Assembly: GCF_014655715.1 (NCBI RefSeq)
Contig: NZ_BNBM01000001.1
Location: 248,001-312,000, forward strand
DNA: 64,000 bases
From: Streptomyces lanatus
GTDB taxonomy: Bacteria; Actinomycetota; Actinomycetes; Streptomycetales; Streptomycetaceae
Direction of reading: 5' to 3'
Part shown: piece by piece, positions 8,463 to 17,814 of the stretch
How the letters are laid out: every line of letters begins with the position of its first letter
How positions within the stretch are numbered: the first letter of the stretch is position 1
Position numbers and translations under genes: made by a program
Notes under the pieces: generated by a model
The model's input: only the letters and a program-made list of their open reading frames with translations
The model's database searches: none
What the model was told of the DNA's origin: nothing

Positions 8463-9974
8463 AACCCGCTGCGTGACGCGCGGGACCGCCGGCTCCCCCG
8501 TATCGCAGGACCGTCCGGGCTCGTCATCTTCGGGGTCACGGGCGACCTGTCCCGCAAGAAGCTGATGCCGGCCGTGTACGACCTCGCCAACCGCGGCATG
8601 CTGCCGCCGGGCTTCTCGCTGGTCGGGTTCGCCCGCCGGGACTGGGAGGACGAGGACTTCGCGCAGATCGTGCACGACTCGGTGCGCGAGCAAGCCCGTA
8701 CCGAGTTCCGCGAGGAGGTCTGGCAGCAGCTGTCGGAAGGCATGCGGTTCATCCCCGGTGACTTCGACGACGACACGGCGTTCGACCGGCTGCGCCAGAC
8801 CGTGGAGGAGCTGGACAAGGCGCGCGGCACCAGCGGCAACTACGCCTTCTACCTCTCCGTACCGCCGAAGTTCTTCCCGAAGGTCGTGCAGCAGCTGAAG
8901 AAGCACGGTCTGGCGGACGCCCCGGAGGGGTCGTGGCGGCGGGCGGTCATCGAGAAGCCGTTCGGGCGGGATCTGACGAGCGCGCGGGAGCTGAACGCGA
9001 TCGTGCACGATGTGTTCGACCCGGAGCAGGTCTTCCGGATCGACCACTATCTGGGCAAGGAGACCGTCCAGAACATCCTGGCGCTGCGCTTCGCCAACCA
9101 GATGTTCGAGCCGATCTGGAACCGGTCGTATGTCGACCATGTGCAGATCACGATGGCCGAGGACATCGGCATCGGCGGCCGGGCCGGCTACTACGACGGC
9201 ATCGGCGCCGCCCGTGACGTCATCCAGAACCACCTCCTGCAGCTGATGGCGCTCACCGCCATGGAGGAGCCCGCCGCCTTCGACGCAGCCTCGCTGCTCA
9301 CCGAGAAGCTGAAGGTGCTCAGGGCCGTCAAGCTGCCCGAGGACCTCGGCGCGCACACCGTGCGCGGGCAGTACGCGGGGGCCTGGCAGGGCGGCGAGAA
9401 GGTGCCCGGGTATCTCGACGAGGACGGCATCGACCCGGAGTCGAGGACCGACACCTACGCCGCCGTCAGGCTGAACGTCGACAACCGGCGCTGGGCGGGC
9501 GTGCCGTTCTATCTGCGCGCCGGCAAGCGGCTCGGGCGGCGGGTCACCGAGATCGCGGTGGTCTTCCAGCGGGCCCCGCACTCGCCGTTCGACTCGACCG
9601 CCACCGAGGAGCTCGGGCAGAACGCGATCGTCATCCGGGTCCAGCCGGACGAGGGCATGACGGTGCGGTTCGGCTCCAAGGTGCCGGGCACCTCGATGGA
9701 GATCCGGGACGTGACGATGGACTTCGCGTACGGCGAGTCCTTCACGGAGTCCTCGCCCGAGGCGTACGAGCGGCTCATCCTGGATGTGCTCCTTGGAGAC
9801 GCCAATTTGTTCCCCCGTCACCAGGAAGTGGAAGAGTCCTGGAAGATCCTCGACCCCATCGAGGAGTACTGGGACACACACGGCAGGCCGGCGCGGTACG
9901 CGTCCGGGAGCTGGGGACCCGAGGAAGCCGACGAGATGCTCGCACGAGACGGACGGAGCTGGCGCAGGCCATGA
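8430..9974 (+). CDS. zwf: Glucose-6-phosphate 1-dehydrogenase
   Basis: Oxidises glucose-6-phosphate to 6-phosphogluconolactone with NADP, the entry to the pentose phosphate pathway. 514 residues, the family length. The Rossmann motif is [20 protein letters not shown]. The substrate/catalytic motif RIDHYLGKE is at residues 203-211, with H206 the expected catalytic-dyad partner. '[18 protein letters not shown]' and '[10 protein letters not shown]' are also standard. It starts at the ATGA overlapping tal and stops at an ATGA overlapping opcA. The N-terminal DWDWDWD stretch is unusual. Confidence 0.97.
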   Translation: MTSSDWDWDWDNPLRDARDRRLPRIAGPSGLVIFGVTGDLSRKKLMPAVYDLANRGMLPPGFSLVGFARRDWEDEDFAQIVHDSVREQARTEFREEVWQQLSEGMRFIPGDFDDDTAFDRLRQTVEELDKARGTSGNYAFYLSVPPKFFPKVVQQLKKHGLADAPEGSWRRAVIEKPFGRDLTSARELNAIVHDVFDPEQVFRIDHYLGKETVQNILALRFANQMFEPIWNRSYVDHVQITMAEDIGIGGRAGYYDGIGAARDVIQNHLLQLMALTAMEEPAAFDAASLLTEKLKVLRAVKLPEDLGAHTVRGQYAGAWQGGEKVPGYLDEDGIDPESRTDTYAAVRLNVDNRRWAGVPFYLRAGKRLGRRVTEIAVVFQRAPHSPFDSTATEELGQNAIVIRVQPDEGMTVRFGSKVPGTSMEIRDVTMDFAYGESFTESSPEAYERLILDVLLGDANLFPRHQEVEESWKILDPIEEYWDTHGRPARYASGSWGPEEADEMLARDGRSWRRP

Positions 9975-10906
9975 AGATCGACCTGAGCGACACCACGGCA
10001 AGCAAGATCAACAAGGCGTTGGTGCAGGGCCGCCGCGCGATCGGCACGCCGGCCGTGGGCATGGTCCTGACGATGGTCATCGTCACGGACGAGGAGAACG
10101 CCTACGACGCGATCAAGGCGGCCGAGGAGGCGTCGCACGAGCACCCGGCGCGCACCCTGGTCGTCATCAAGCGGCACGCCCGCACCCCGCGCGACCGCAC
10201 CCGTTCCCACCTCGACGCCGAGGTCCGGGTGGGCGCCGACGCGGGCACCGGCGAGACGGTCGTGCTGCGCATGTACGGCGAGGTGTCCGACCACGCCGAC
10301 TCGGTGGTGCTGCCGCTGCTGCTGCCGGACGCGCCGGTCGTGGTGTGGTGGCCGGTGGACGCGCCGGAGAACCCGGCGAAGGACCCGCTGGGCGCGCTGG
10401 CCCAGCGCCGGATCACCGACCTGTACGCCACCGAGACCCCGCTGGCCGACCTGGAGGTGCGCGCCCGGTCCTACGCGCCCGGCGACACCGACCTCGCCTG
10501 GACCAGGCTCACCCCGTGGCGCTCGATGCTGGCCGCGGCCCTGGACCAGGCCCGCACCCAGATCATCTCGGGGGCCGTGGAGGCGGAGGCCGACAATCCG
10601 GCCGCCGAGCTGCTGGCGCGCTGGCTGGAGGCGCGGCTGAACGTGACGATCGACCGCGTGGTCACGGCGGGTCCCGTCGTCACCGCGGTCCGCCTCGGCA
10701 CCGCCGACGGCGAGATCGTCATCGACCGTCCCGAGGGCCCGCTGGCCACGCTGTCCCTGCCGGGCCAGCCGTCGCGCACCCTCGCGCTGAAGGTCCGCAC
10801 CACCTCCGAACTCATCGCCGAGGAGCTGCGGCGCCTCGACCAGGACGAGATGTACGCCATCGCCCTGCGGGGCGAGGCCGCCAAGGAGACGCCCTCCCAT
10901 GTCTGA
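9971..10906 (+). CDS. opcA: Glucose-6-phosphate dehydrogenase assembly protein OpcA
   Basis: OpcA promotes assembly and activity of oligomeric glucose-6-phosphate dehydrogenase, and next to zwf that partner is clear. 311 residues, beginning [17 protein letters not shown] and containing '[23 protein letters not shown]', '[31 protein letters not shown]' and '[34 protein letters not shown]', all typical of actinobacterial OpcA. It overlaps zwf by 4 bp and pgi by 8 bp, so translation is probably coupled. Confidence 0.96.
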   Translation: MKIDLSDTTASKINKALVQGRRAIGTPAVGMVLTMVIVTDEENAYDAIKAAEEASHEHPARTLVVIKRHARTPRDRTRSHLDAEVRVGADAGTGETVVLRMYGEVSDHADSVVLPLLLPDAPVVVWWPVDAPENPAKDPLGALAQRRITDLYATETPLADLEVRARSYAPGDTDLAWTRLTPWRSMLAAALDQARTQIISGAVEAEADNPAAELLARWLEARLNVTIDRVVTAGPVVTAVRLGTADGEIVIDRPEGPLATLSLPGQPSRTLALKVRTTSELIAEELRRLDQDEMYAIALRGEAAKETPSHV

Positions 10907-12581
10907 GACCCCCCGGCTCACCCGGCGCCCCGAGTGGACGGCGCTTGAGGACCACCGCGCGGACGCGTTCCAGCGCCCGCGGCTGCGTGAGCTGTTCGCG
11001 GCCGACCCCACCCGCGCCGAGCGCTATGTGGTGCGCGTGGGCGATCTGCGGATCGACTACTCCAAGCATCTGATCAACGACGAGACCCTCGCCCTGCTCG
11101 GCGAACTCGCCGCCGCCACCGATGTGTCCGGTCTGCGCGACGCCATGTTCCGCGGCGACCGGATCAACGTCACCGAGGACCGGGCGGTGCTGCACACCGC
11201 GCTGCGGGCGCCCCGGGACGCGGTGATCGAGGTGGACGGCGAGAACGTCGTGCCCGGCGTGCACGCCGTCCTCGACAAGATGGCCGGCTTCGCCGACCGG
11301 GTCCGCTCCGGCGCCTGGACCGGGCACACCGGCCGCCGTATCCGCAATGTCGTCAACATCGGCATCGGCGGCTCCGACCTCGGCCCGGCCATGGCGTACG
11401 ACGCGCTCCGCCCCTTCACGGCACGCGAGTTGACGTTCCGCTTCGTCTCGAACGTCGACGGCGCCGACCTGCACGAGGCCGTGCGGGACCTGGACCCGGC
11501 GGAGACCCTCTTCATCGTCGCGTCCAAGACGTTCACGACGATCGAGACGATCACCAACGCCACCTCGGCGCGTTCCTGGCTGCTGGCCGGGCTCGGCGGT
11601 GACGACAAGGCGGTGGCGAAGCATTTCGTGGCGCTGTCGACCAACGCCGGGAAGGTCACGGACTTCGGCATCGACCCGGACAACATGTTCGAGTTCTGGG
11701 ACTGGGTCGGCGGCCGGTACTCGTACGACTCGGCCATCGGCCTGTCCCTGATGATCGCCATAGGCCCGGACCGCTTCCGCGAGATGCTCGACGGTTTCCA
11801 CACCGTCGACGAGCACTTCCGCACCGCACCCGCCGAGGCCAACGCCCCGCTGCTCCTTGGCCTGCTCGGCATCTGGTACGGCAATTTCTTCGGCGCCGAG
11901 TCCCACGCGGTGCTGCCGTACTCGCACTACCTGTCGAAGTTCACGGCGTATCTCCAGCAGCTGGACATGGAGTCCAACGGCAAGTCGGTGGACCGCGACG
12001 GGCAGGTCGTGGGCTGGGAGACCGGCCAGGTGGTGTGGGGCACGCCCGGCACCAACGGGCAGCACGCCTACTACCAGCTGATCCACCAGGGCACCCGGCT
12101 CATCCCGGCCGACCTGATCGGCTTCGCCCGCCCGGTCGCCGAGCTGGGCGACGAGCTCAAGGCGCAGCACGACCTGCTGATGGCGAACCTCTTCGCCCAG
12201 GGCCAGGCGCTCGCCTTCGGCAAGACGGCGGACGAGGTGCGCGCTGAGGGGGTGCCCGAGGAGCAGGTCCCGCACCGCACGTTCCTCGGCAACCACCCCA
12301 CCACCACGATCCTCGCCCCCGAGCTGACCCCGTCGGTCCTCGGCCAGCTCGTCGCCCTCTATGAGCACAAGGTGTTCGTGCAGGGCGCCGTCTGGAACAT
12401 CGATTCCTTCGACCAATGGGGCGTGGAACTGGGCAAGGTCCTCGCCAAGCGGGTCGAACCCGCCCTCACCCAGGGGGCCGACGTCCCCGGTCTCGACCCG
12501 TCCACGGCCGCCCTCGTGGCCGCGTACCGCTCGCTCAAGAACGCATCGGACGCGCAGGGCGTCCAGAGGGAAGTGAACTGA
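10899..12581 (+). CDS. pgi: Glucose-6-phosphate isomerase
   Basis: Interconverts glucose-6-phosphate and fructose-6-phosphate. 560 residues. PGI signatures are '[18 protein letters not shown]', '[17 protein letters not shown]', '[21 protein letters not shown]' (the PGI_1-type signature), '[15 protein letters not shown]' and '[16 protein letters not shown]' (PGI_2). It overlaps opcA by 8 bp. Its presence among pentose-phosphate genes lets fructose-6-phosphate from tkt/tal recycle to glucose-6-phosphate, a cyclic route suited to making NADPH. Confidence 0.97.
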   Translation: MSETPRLTRRPEWTALEDHRADAFQRPRLRELFAADPTRAERYVVRVGDLRIDYSKHLINDETLALLGELAAATDVSGLRDAMFRGDRINVTEDRAVLHTALRAPRDAVIEVDGENVVPGVHAVLDKMAGFADRVRSGAWTGHTGRRIRNVVNIGIGGSDLGPAMAYDALRPFTARELTFRFVSNVDGADLHEAVRDLDPAETLFIVASKTFTTIETITNATSARSWLLAGLGGDDKAVAKHFVALSTNAGKVTDFGIDPDNMFEFWDWVGGRYSYDSAIGLSLMIAIGPDRFREMLDGFHTVDEHFRTAPAEANAPLLLGLLGIWYGNFFGAESHAVLPYSHYLSKFTAYLQQLDMESNGKSVDRDGQVVGWETGQVVWGTPGTNGQHAYYQLIHQGTRLIPADLIGFARPVAELGDELKAQHDLLMANLFAQGQALAFGKTADEVRAEGVPEEQVPHRTFLGNHPTTTILAPELTPSVLGQLVALYEHKVFVQGAVWNIDSFDQWGVELGKVLAKRVEPALTQGADVPGLDPSTAALVAAYRSLKNASDAQGVQREVN

Positions 12582-12582
12582 C

Positions 12583-13461
12583 ATGCAGATCGGCCTTGTT
12601 GGTCTCGGTAAGATGGGCGGCAACATGCGCGAGCGTCTGCGCAAAGCCGGCCACACCGTCGTCGGCTACGACACCAACCCGGAACTGTCCGACGTGGCGA
12701 GCCTCGCCGACCTCGTCGACCAGCTCGACGCGCCGCGCACGGTGTGGGTCATGGTCCCGGCCGGCGGCCCCACCCAGCTCGTGATCGACCAGCTGGGCAG
12801 TCACCTCAAGCCCTACGACATCGTGGTCGACGGCGGCAACTCCCGCTGGACGGACGATGAGAAGCACGCCAAGGAGCTGGCCGCGCACGACATCGGCTTC
12901 GTCGACGCGGGCGTCTCCGGCGGCGTGTGGGGCCTGCAGAACGGCTACGCCCTGATGGTCGGCGGCGAGAAGGAGCACGTCGACCGGCTCAAGCCGATCT
13001 TCGAGGCGCTCAAGCCGGAGGGCCCGTACGGCTATGTCCACGCCGGCAAGGTGGGCGCCGGGCACTTCGCGAAGATGGTTCACAACGGCATCGAGTACGC
13101 CATGATGCAGGCCTACGCCGAGGGCTGGGAGCTGCTGGAGAAGGTCGAGTCGGTCGACAACGTCCGCGAGGTGTTCCGCTCCTGGCAGGACGGCACGGTC
13201 ATCCGGTCCTGGCTGCTGGATCTCGCGGTCAACGCCCTCGACGAGGACGAGCACCTGGAGAAGCTGAAGGGCTTCGCGCAGGACTCCGGTGAGGGCCGCT
13301 GGACGGTGGAGGCAGCCATCGACCACGCGGTGCCGCTGCCCGCGATCACCACCTCCCTCTTCGCCCGGTTCGCGTCCCGCCAGGACGACTCCCCGCAGAT
13401 GAAGATGATCGCGGCCCTGCGCAACCAGTTCGGCGGCCACGCGGTCGAGTCGAAGGAGTAG
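12583..13461 (+). CDS. gnd: 6-phosphogluconate dehydrogenase (decarboxylating), short type
   Basis: Oxidative decarboxylation of 6-phosphogluconate to ribulose-5-phosphate. At 292 residues it is the short form (YqeC/GntZ-like), not the roughly 480-residue form. The Rossmann motif is IGLVGLGKMGGNMRERL. 'VDGGNSRWTDD', 'FVDAGVSGGVWGLQNGYALMVGG' and 'GHFAKMVHNGIEYAMMQAYAEGW' hold the catalytic Lys and His-Asn. Short forms are often NAD-dependent, but cofactor choice is not decided here. It follows pgi by one base and is the last gene of the operon. Confidence 0.94.
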   Translation: MQIGLVGLGKMGGNMRERLRKAGHTVVGYDTNPELSDVASLADLVDQLDAPRTVWVMVPAGGPTQLVIDQLGSHLKPYDIVVDGGNSRWTDDEKHAKELAAHDIGFVDAGVSGGVWGLQNGYALMVGGEKEHVDRLKPIFEALKPEGPYGYVHAGKVGAGHFAKMVHNGIEYAMMQAYAEGWELLEKVESVDNVREVFRSWQDGTVIRSWLLDLAVNALDEDEHLEKLKGFAQDSGEGRWTVEAAIDHAVPLPAITTSLFARFASRQDDSPQMKMIAALRNQFGGHAVESKE

Positions 13462-13475
13462 CGAGAAGCGTCGAG

Positions 13476-13504
13476 TTGACAGCTTTCGCGGCCGGCGTCA
13501 GAGT
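13476..13504 (+). promoter_or_regulatory. Promoter with near-consensus -35, leaderless start
   Basis: TTGACA (13476-13481), a 17-bp spacer and -10 CAGAGT (13499-13504) place the start point at about 13511-13512, one or two bases before the ATG at 13513. No ribosome-binding site is visible, so the next gene is probably translated from a leaderless message. Confidence 0.6.
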
Positions 13505-13512
13505 CCCGCCTG

Positions 13513-14958
13513 ATGGAGATCAACGATCTGACGCCGGCCGAACTGCGCGTATGGCAGGCCTTCCCCAAGGGTGAGGCCGTGGACTTCGGTGACGCGACGG
13601 ACGACTCGGATGACCAACGGACCGTGCGCGCCGTGGTGTTGAGGGCGCTGCTGCTCGACGGCCCGGTGGTGAGCGGGGAGGTCGCCGCCCTCAAGGTGGC
13701 GGGCGCGCACGTCACCGGTGTGCTGGATCTGCGGTACGCGACGATCGAGAGCGTCATACGGCTGAGCGACTGCCGCTTCGACGAGGTGCCCGACCTCTCG
13801 GGCGCCCAGCTCAAGTACCTCAATCTGAGCGGGTCGGTGCTGCCAGGGCTGGCGTCGGCCCGGGTCCGGGTCGATGGCGGGCTGCGGCTGACGGGCTGCC
13901 GGTTCGGGGGGCCGGTGCGGCTCGGCGGGGCGCAGATCGCGGGGGCGCTGTATCTGGAGGGGGCCGAGATCACCGCGCCGGAGGGGACCGAGGATCCGGT
14001 CCTGCAACTCCACCAGGTGACGGTCGGGGAGGACCTGTGCGCGTCACGGTTGCGGACGCGCGGCGAGGTCCGGCTCGACGGCGCCACGATCAGTGGCTCG
14101 CTCCGGCTAGAGGAAGCTGAGCTCAGTAATCCCGACGGTCGCGCCTTCCACTCCGAGGCACTGCAGGTGGGTGCCAATGTCCTGTGCAGGCGGCTGAGCG
14201 CGCGGGGGAGGATCGACCTGCGAGGCACCCGCATACCAGGTCTGCTCGACCTGCTGTACGTCCGGTTCTCCAACCCCGGAGGCACCGCGCTGCATGCGAG
14301 CAGCTGCGTCATCGGCGAGATATGGCTGCGCAAGGGCCCGCCGATGGAGGGCAGACTCAACCTCCGCCGCTCCCAGATCGAGCACCTCAACCTGGAGCCC
14401 GAGATGCTCCCGGACCAGGTCCGCGTGCTCGACCTCACCTACACCTCGCTCACCCCGCATGTACCACCGGAGCGACGTCTGCCCATGCTGGAGCGGGACG
14501 AGGACACCTTCGACCCGCACGGATACGAGCAGTTGACGGCGTCGTACCGCCGTACCGGCGACGACCACGCCGCCCGCCTCGTCCAGCTCGCCAAGCAGCG
14601 CCGATACCGCACCACACTCCCCTGGTACGGCCGCCTGTGGGGGCATGTCCAGGACGCCACCGTCGGCTACGGCTTCCGCCCGATGCGCGCCCTGGGCTGG
14701 CTGATGTCGCTGCTCGCGGTCGGCTCGCTGGTGTTCGCGCTGCACGCACCCCCACCCCTGAAGGCGGGCGAGGCCCCGGACTTCAACCCGGTCTTCTACA
14801 CCCTCGACCTGCTGCTGCCGGTGATCTCCTTCGGCCAGGAACCGGCGTTCGCGCCGGACGGCGGCCAGCAGTGGCTGTCGTATGTGCTGGTACTGGCCGG
14901 CTGGATCCTGGCCACCACGGTCATCGCCGGTGTGACCCGCACCGTCAGCCGCCAATGA
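13513..14958 (+). CDS. Pentapeptide-like beta-helix protein with C-terminal membrane anchor
   Basis: 481 residues, function unknown. After a helical head (DLTPAELRVWQAFPKG, VRAVVLRALLLDG) come repeated strands of the form 'ALxVxGAxVTGxLDLRYATI...IRLSDCRF' to about residue 300. These suggest a right-handed beta-helix related to pentapeptide-repeat proteins. A cytosolic segment follows (YEQLTASYRRTGDDHAARLVQLAKQRRYR), then two hydrophobic helices (LGWLMSLLAVGSLVFAL and WLSYVLVLAGWILATTVIAGV). Similar Streptomyces proteins are sometimes labelled 'membrane-associated oxidoreductase', but I see no cofactor motif. Its last 14 bp overlap the convergent dehydratase gene. Confidence 0.8.
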   Translation: MEINDLTPAELRVWQAFPKGEAVDFGDATDDSDDQRTVRAVVLRALLLDGPVVSGEVAALKVAGAHVTGVLDLRYATIESVIRLSDCRFDEVPDLSGAQLKYLNLSGSVLPGLASARVRVDGGLRLTGCRFGGPVRLGGAQIAGALYLEGAEITAPEGTEDPVLQLHQVTVGEDLCASRLRTRGEVRLDGATISGSLRLEEAELSNPDGRAFHSEALQVGANVLCRRLSARGRIDLRGTRIPGLLDLLYVRFSNPGGTALHASSCVIGEIWLRKGPPMEGRLNLRRSQIEHLNLEPEMLPDQVRVLDLTYTSLTPHVPPERRLPMLERDEDTFDPHGYEQLTASYRRTGDDHAARLVQLAKQRRYRTTLPWYGRLWGHVQDATVGYGFRPMRALGWLMSLLAVGSLVFALHAPPPLKAGEAPDFNPVFYTLDLLLPVISFGQEPAFAPDGGQQWLSYVLVLAGWILATTVIAGVTRTVSRQ

Positions 14959-16744
14959 CGGCCCGCGCGGAGTGCTGCGCGGCCAGCCGCACGGGTGCGT
15001 TCGGCGCCCCGTACCCCCGATAGCCTTCCCGCTGCACGAGCTCGAAGAAGACCCGCCCGACGGTCATGGTGTAGCAGTGCCGGAACTCGCCGTGGGCGTC
15101 ACGGTCGTAGAGAATGCCGAGTTCTTGGTACGTGGCCAGCTCGCCGTCCGCGAATTCGTACCGCGCGGCCAGGTCCTCGTAGTAGTTGGCCGGGATCGGC
15201 AGCAGCCGCCCGCCCGCCTCCCGGTACCGCCGCGCCGCGGCGACCACGTCATCCGTGGCCAGCGCGATGTGCTGGGCGTGCACGGTGTCGTCGGTGGGAG
15301 CCGCCCCGACACTCAAGGCGATACGGACGCTGCCGTCGGGGTTGGTGACGGCTCGGCTGCGCATCAGGCCGTACGGGTCGGCGACATCGACGCTCTCCTG
15401 GGCTTGCAGGCCGAGGACGCTGCGGTGGAAGAGGGTGGCTTCGTCGTAGTGATGCCAGGGCTGGGTGAGGGCGAGGTGGTCGATGCGCCGGACGCCTTTG
15501 GCTGCCTGGTTTCCGGTGTCGGTGAAGTCGGCGCGCCAGTTGGGGAGTTCGGGCTGGTCGGTGGCGCAGAAGAAGAGTTCGGTGCCGTCGGGGGCGGCGA
15601 CCGCGTCGAGCGGGGCGTCCTCGGTGGCGCGACGGCGGGGCAGTACGGGCGCGAGGAGGGCCTCGGCTCGGCGGGCGGCGGCGGCAGGGGCCGGTGATTC
15701 GAGGCCGATGGCGGCGAGGCCGGTGCCGTCGCGGCGGGCGGCGCCCGAGGTGTTGACCAGGATGCGGGCCTCGCCCTGCTGCCAGAGGTCGACCGGCTTG
15801 GTGCGGTGGCGTGCGGTGCGGGCGAAGCCCAGGGCACCGAGTACGGCGGCGACCGGTTCGGCGTCGGGGGTGACGAGTTCGGCGAAGGCGACGCCGGTGG
15901 GGACGACCGGGGCGGGCGGGGTGGCGACGCCGACCGTCTCCTGGAGCACCAGCAGCGACCGGTGCGCGTCGACGGCGGTCGGGCCGGCGTCGGCCTGACG
16001 GAAGACGTCGTTGAAGACCTCCAGGGACAGGGGGCCGTCGTATCCCGTCCGCAGGACGTGCCGGACGAGCCCGGCGACGTCGAAGCCGCCCTGGCCGGGG
16101 AAGCAGCGGTAATGGCGGCTCCACTGGAGGACGTCCATGGCGAGGAGGGGCGCGTCGGCGAGCTGGAGGAAGAAGATCTTCTCGCCGGGGATGTCCGCAA
16201 TGCCTTCGAGGCTCTTGGGTTCAGAGCCCCGGGAAAGGATGTGGAAGCTGTCCAGACAGGTGCCGAGCGCGGGATGGTCGGCGGCTTCGACGATGCGCCA
16301 GGCATGGGTGTACGTGTTGACGTGCCGCCCCCAGGCGAGCGCCTCGTACGCCACCCGGATGCCAAACTCCTGGGCGAGGTCGGCGAGTTGACGCAGGTGG
16401 TACGCGGCGAGCGCGTCGTCGTCCACGGCCAGCGGATGGACACTGGAGCAGACGAGCACGGTGTCCGCACCGAGTCGGCACATCAGCTCGAACTTGTGCC
16501 GGGCGCGACGTAGATTGCGGGCGAAGGCGTCGGCGGGGACGGCTTCGATGTCCCGCATCGGCTGATAGAGGTCGATGGTGAGACCGAGGTCGGCGCAGCG
16601 GGCGCGGATCTCCTCAGGTGTGAGGGGGCTCGCGAGCAGGTCGTTCTCGAAGATCTCGATGCCGTCGAACCCGGCGCGGGAGGCGGCGGTGAGTTTCTCG
16701 GTGAGGGAGCCACTGAGGGAGACGGTGGCGATGGATGTACGCAT
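14945..16744 (-). CDS. quiC: 3-dehydroshikimate dehydratase fused to HPPD-like VOC domain
   Basis: Converts 3-dehydroshikimate to protocatechuate, the committed step of quinate/shikimate breakdown. 599 residues in two parts. Residues 1 to about 270 form a sugar-phosphate isomerase/AP-endonuclease-2 TIM barrel (SIATVSLSGSLTEKLTAASRAGFDGIEIFENDL, LGTCLDSFHILSRG, PLSLEVFNDVFRQ, with acidic/His metal ligands). Residues about 290-599 form a two-module vicinal-oxygen-chelate region resembling 4-hydroxyphenylpyruvate dioxygenase (IDHLALTQPWHHYDEATLFHRSVLG, FFELVQREGYRGYGAPN). This fusion is known for bacterial QuiC-type enzymes. It lies 14 bp downstream of the dehydrogenase in one operon. Confidence 0.9.
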   Translation of the reverse strand: MRTSIATVSLSGSLTEKLTAASRAGFDGIEIFENDLLASPLTPEEIRARCADLGLTIDLYQPMRDIEAVPADAFARNLRRARHKFELMCRLGADTVLVCSSVHPLAVDDDALAAYHLRQLADLAQEFGIRVAYEALAWGRHVNTYTHAWRIVEAADHPALGTCLDSFHILSRGSEPKSLEGIADIPGEKIFFLQLADAPLLAMDVLQWSRHYRCFPGQGGFDVAGLVRHVLRTGYDGPLSLEVFNDVFRQADAGPTAVDAHRSLLVLQETVGVATPPAPVVPTGVAFAELVTPDAEPVAAVLGALGFARTARHRTKPVDLWQQGEARILVNTSGAARRDGTGLAAIGLESPAPAAAARRAEALLAPVLPRRRATEDAPLDAVAAPDGTELFFCATDQPELPNWRADFTDTGNQAAKGVRRIDHLALTQPWHHYDEATLFHRSVLGLQAQESVDVADPYGLMRSRAVTNPDGSVRIALSVGAAPTDDTVHAQHIALATDDVVAAARRYREAGGRLLPIPANYYEDLAARYEFADGELATYQELGILYDRDAHGEFRHCYTMTVGRVFFELVQREGYRGYGAPNAPVRLAAQHSARAVIGG

Positions 16745-16758
16745 GCCGTTACCTGTTC

Positions 16759-17646
16759 CTAGCTCGGGGTTCCTACGGCTCCGGCGAGCTCGGCGATGTC
16801 CGCGAGCATCCGGGCACTGTCCGGCTCCCGCCCGGTGAACAGGCGGAACGCGTCCACGGCCTGGAACACGGCCATGCCACCGCCGTCGAGGGTGGCGCAG
16901 CCGAGCTGACCCGCGGTGCGCAGCAGCTCGGTCTCCAGCGGGCGGTACACGACCTCGGCGACCCAGAGCCCCGGGTGGAGCAGCTCGGCCGCGAGCGGCA
17001 GGCCGGGGTGGGCGGCCATGCCGGTCGGGGTCGCGTGCACGAGGCCGTCGGCCCGGCCGAGCAGCGCGGGGAGCGCGTCGGGGGCGGCGCCCACCGCACG
17101 ACCGGCACCGAAGTGCCGGTTCAGGGCGGCGGCGAGATCGGCGGCCCGGTCGCTCAGCGCGTCGACCACCGTGACCCGCTCGGCGCCCAGCGTCAGCATG
17201 GCGTGCGCCACGGCCGCCCCCGCTCCCCCGGCGCCCAGCTGCACGACCCGCTCCAACGCCACATCCGGCAGCCCGCGCGCGAATGACGCGGCGAACCCGG
17301 TGACATCCGTGTTGTGCCCGACAGCCCGCCCGTCGTCCTCGAAGACGACGGTGTTCACCGCCCCCAGCGCCTCGGCCTGCGGAGCGAGCGCGTCGAGGTG
17401 CTCGATGACGAGCTGCTTGCAGGGATGGGTGATGTTGAGCCCGTCGAACCCCAGGTCACGCGCGGCCCGCACCAGGTCGCCCACCGCCTCCGGCGGCACG
17501 CGGAGCGTGTCGATGTCGATGAGCCGGTACAGATAGCGCAGCCCCTGCCGGTCGGCCTCCCGCTGGTGCAGGGCCGGGCTCAGCGAGGGGCCGATGCCGG
17601 AGCCGATCAGCCCGACGAGATACGAGTCCTTGGCGTCCTTGGCCAC
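16759..17646 (-). CDS. Shikimate/quinate 5-dehydrogenase family protein
   Basis: NAD(P)-dependent dehydrogenase of the AroE/YdiB family. 295 residues from a GTG at 17646 with AGGAGG 7 nt upstream; the longer open frame reaches through the operator and is not coding. The substrate domain has 'LIGSGIGPSLSPALHQREADRQGL' (Ser-x-Ser) and 'GFDGLNITHPCKQLV' (the catalytic Lys). The nucleotide domain has 'VVQLGAGGAGAAVAHAML'. Its neighbours (dehydroshikimate dehydratase, MFS transporter, TetR) point to catabolic oxidation of quinate or shikimate rather than aromatic biosynthesis. Confidence 0.92.
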   Translation of the reverse strand: MAKDAKDSYLVGLIGSGIGPSLSPALHQREADRQGLRYLYRLIDIDTLRVPPEAVGDLVRAARDLGFDGLNITHPCKQLVIEHLDALAPQAEALGAVNTVVFEDDGRAVGHNTDVTGFAASFARGLPDVALERVVQLGAGGAGAAVAHAMLTLGAERVTVVDALSDRAADLAAALNRHFGAGRAVGAAPDALPALLGRADGLVHATPTGMAAHPGLPLAAELLHPGLWVAEVVYRPLETELLRTAGQLGCATLDGGGMAVFQAVDAFRLFTGREPDSARMLADIAELAGAVGTPS

Positions 17647-17669
17647 CGGGGGACCTCCTGAGCGGCTCA

Positions 17670-17695
17670 CTAATGTACGAACTGGTGAGTTAGTA
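17670..17695. promoter_or_regulatory. Operator A of the shikimate/quinate unit
   Basis: Read on the minus strand this 26-bp site is TACTAACT-N2-CCAGT-N2-GT-N2-ATTAG, with CTAA...TTAG symmetry. It lies 24 bp upstream of the dehydrogenase GTG, between that operon and the divergent tetR gene. Twenty of 26 positions match operator B at 18560. Confidence 0.7.
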
Positions 17696-17814
17696 ATAGC
17701 AGCCGGGCGGAGGCTTGTGAACCCCCGTCCCGACACCCGGGGCGACCGGGCTTCTACAATCACCGGCACGCAGGTGGGCCACGGGGGCGCACCCGCCCTC
17801 GCCGAAGGATCCCG

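Noticed and set aside
8295..10001. 568-residue open frame antisense to zwf
   Set aside because: Shadow of a highly biased gene; composition is low-complexity and the sense product is certain.
10812..12656. 614-residue open frame antisense to pgi
   Set aside because: Same reason: no start context, no domains, covers a confidently identified gene.
13113..14438. 441-residue Ser/Arg-rich frame on the minus strand
   Set aside because: Spans two plus-strand genes and their junction; composition is typical of a shifted frame in GC-rich DNA.
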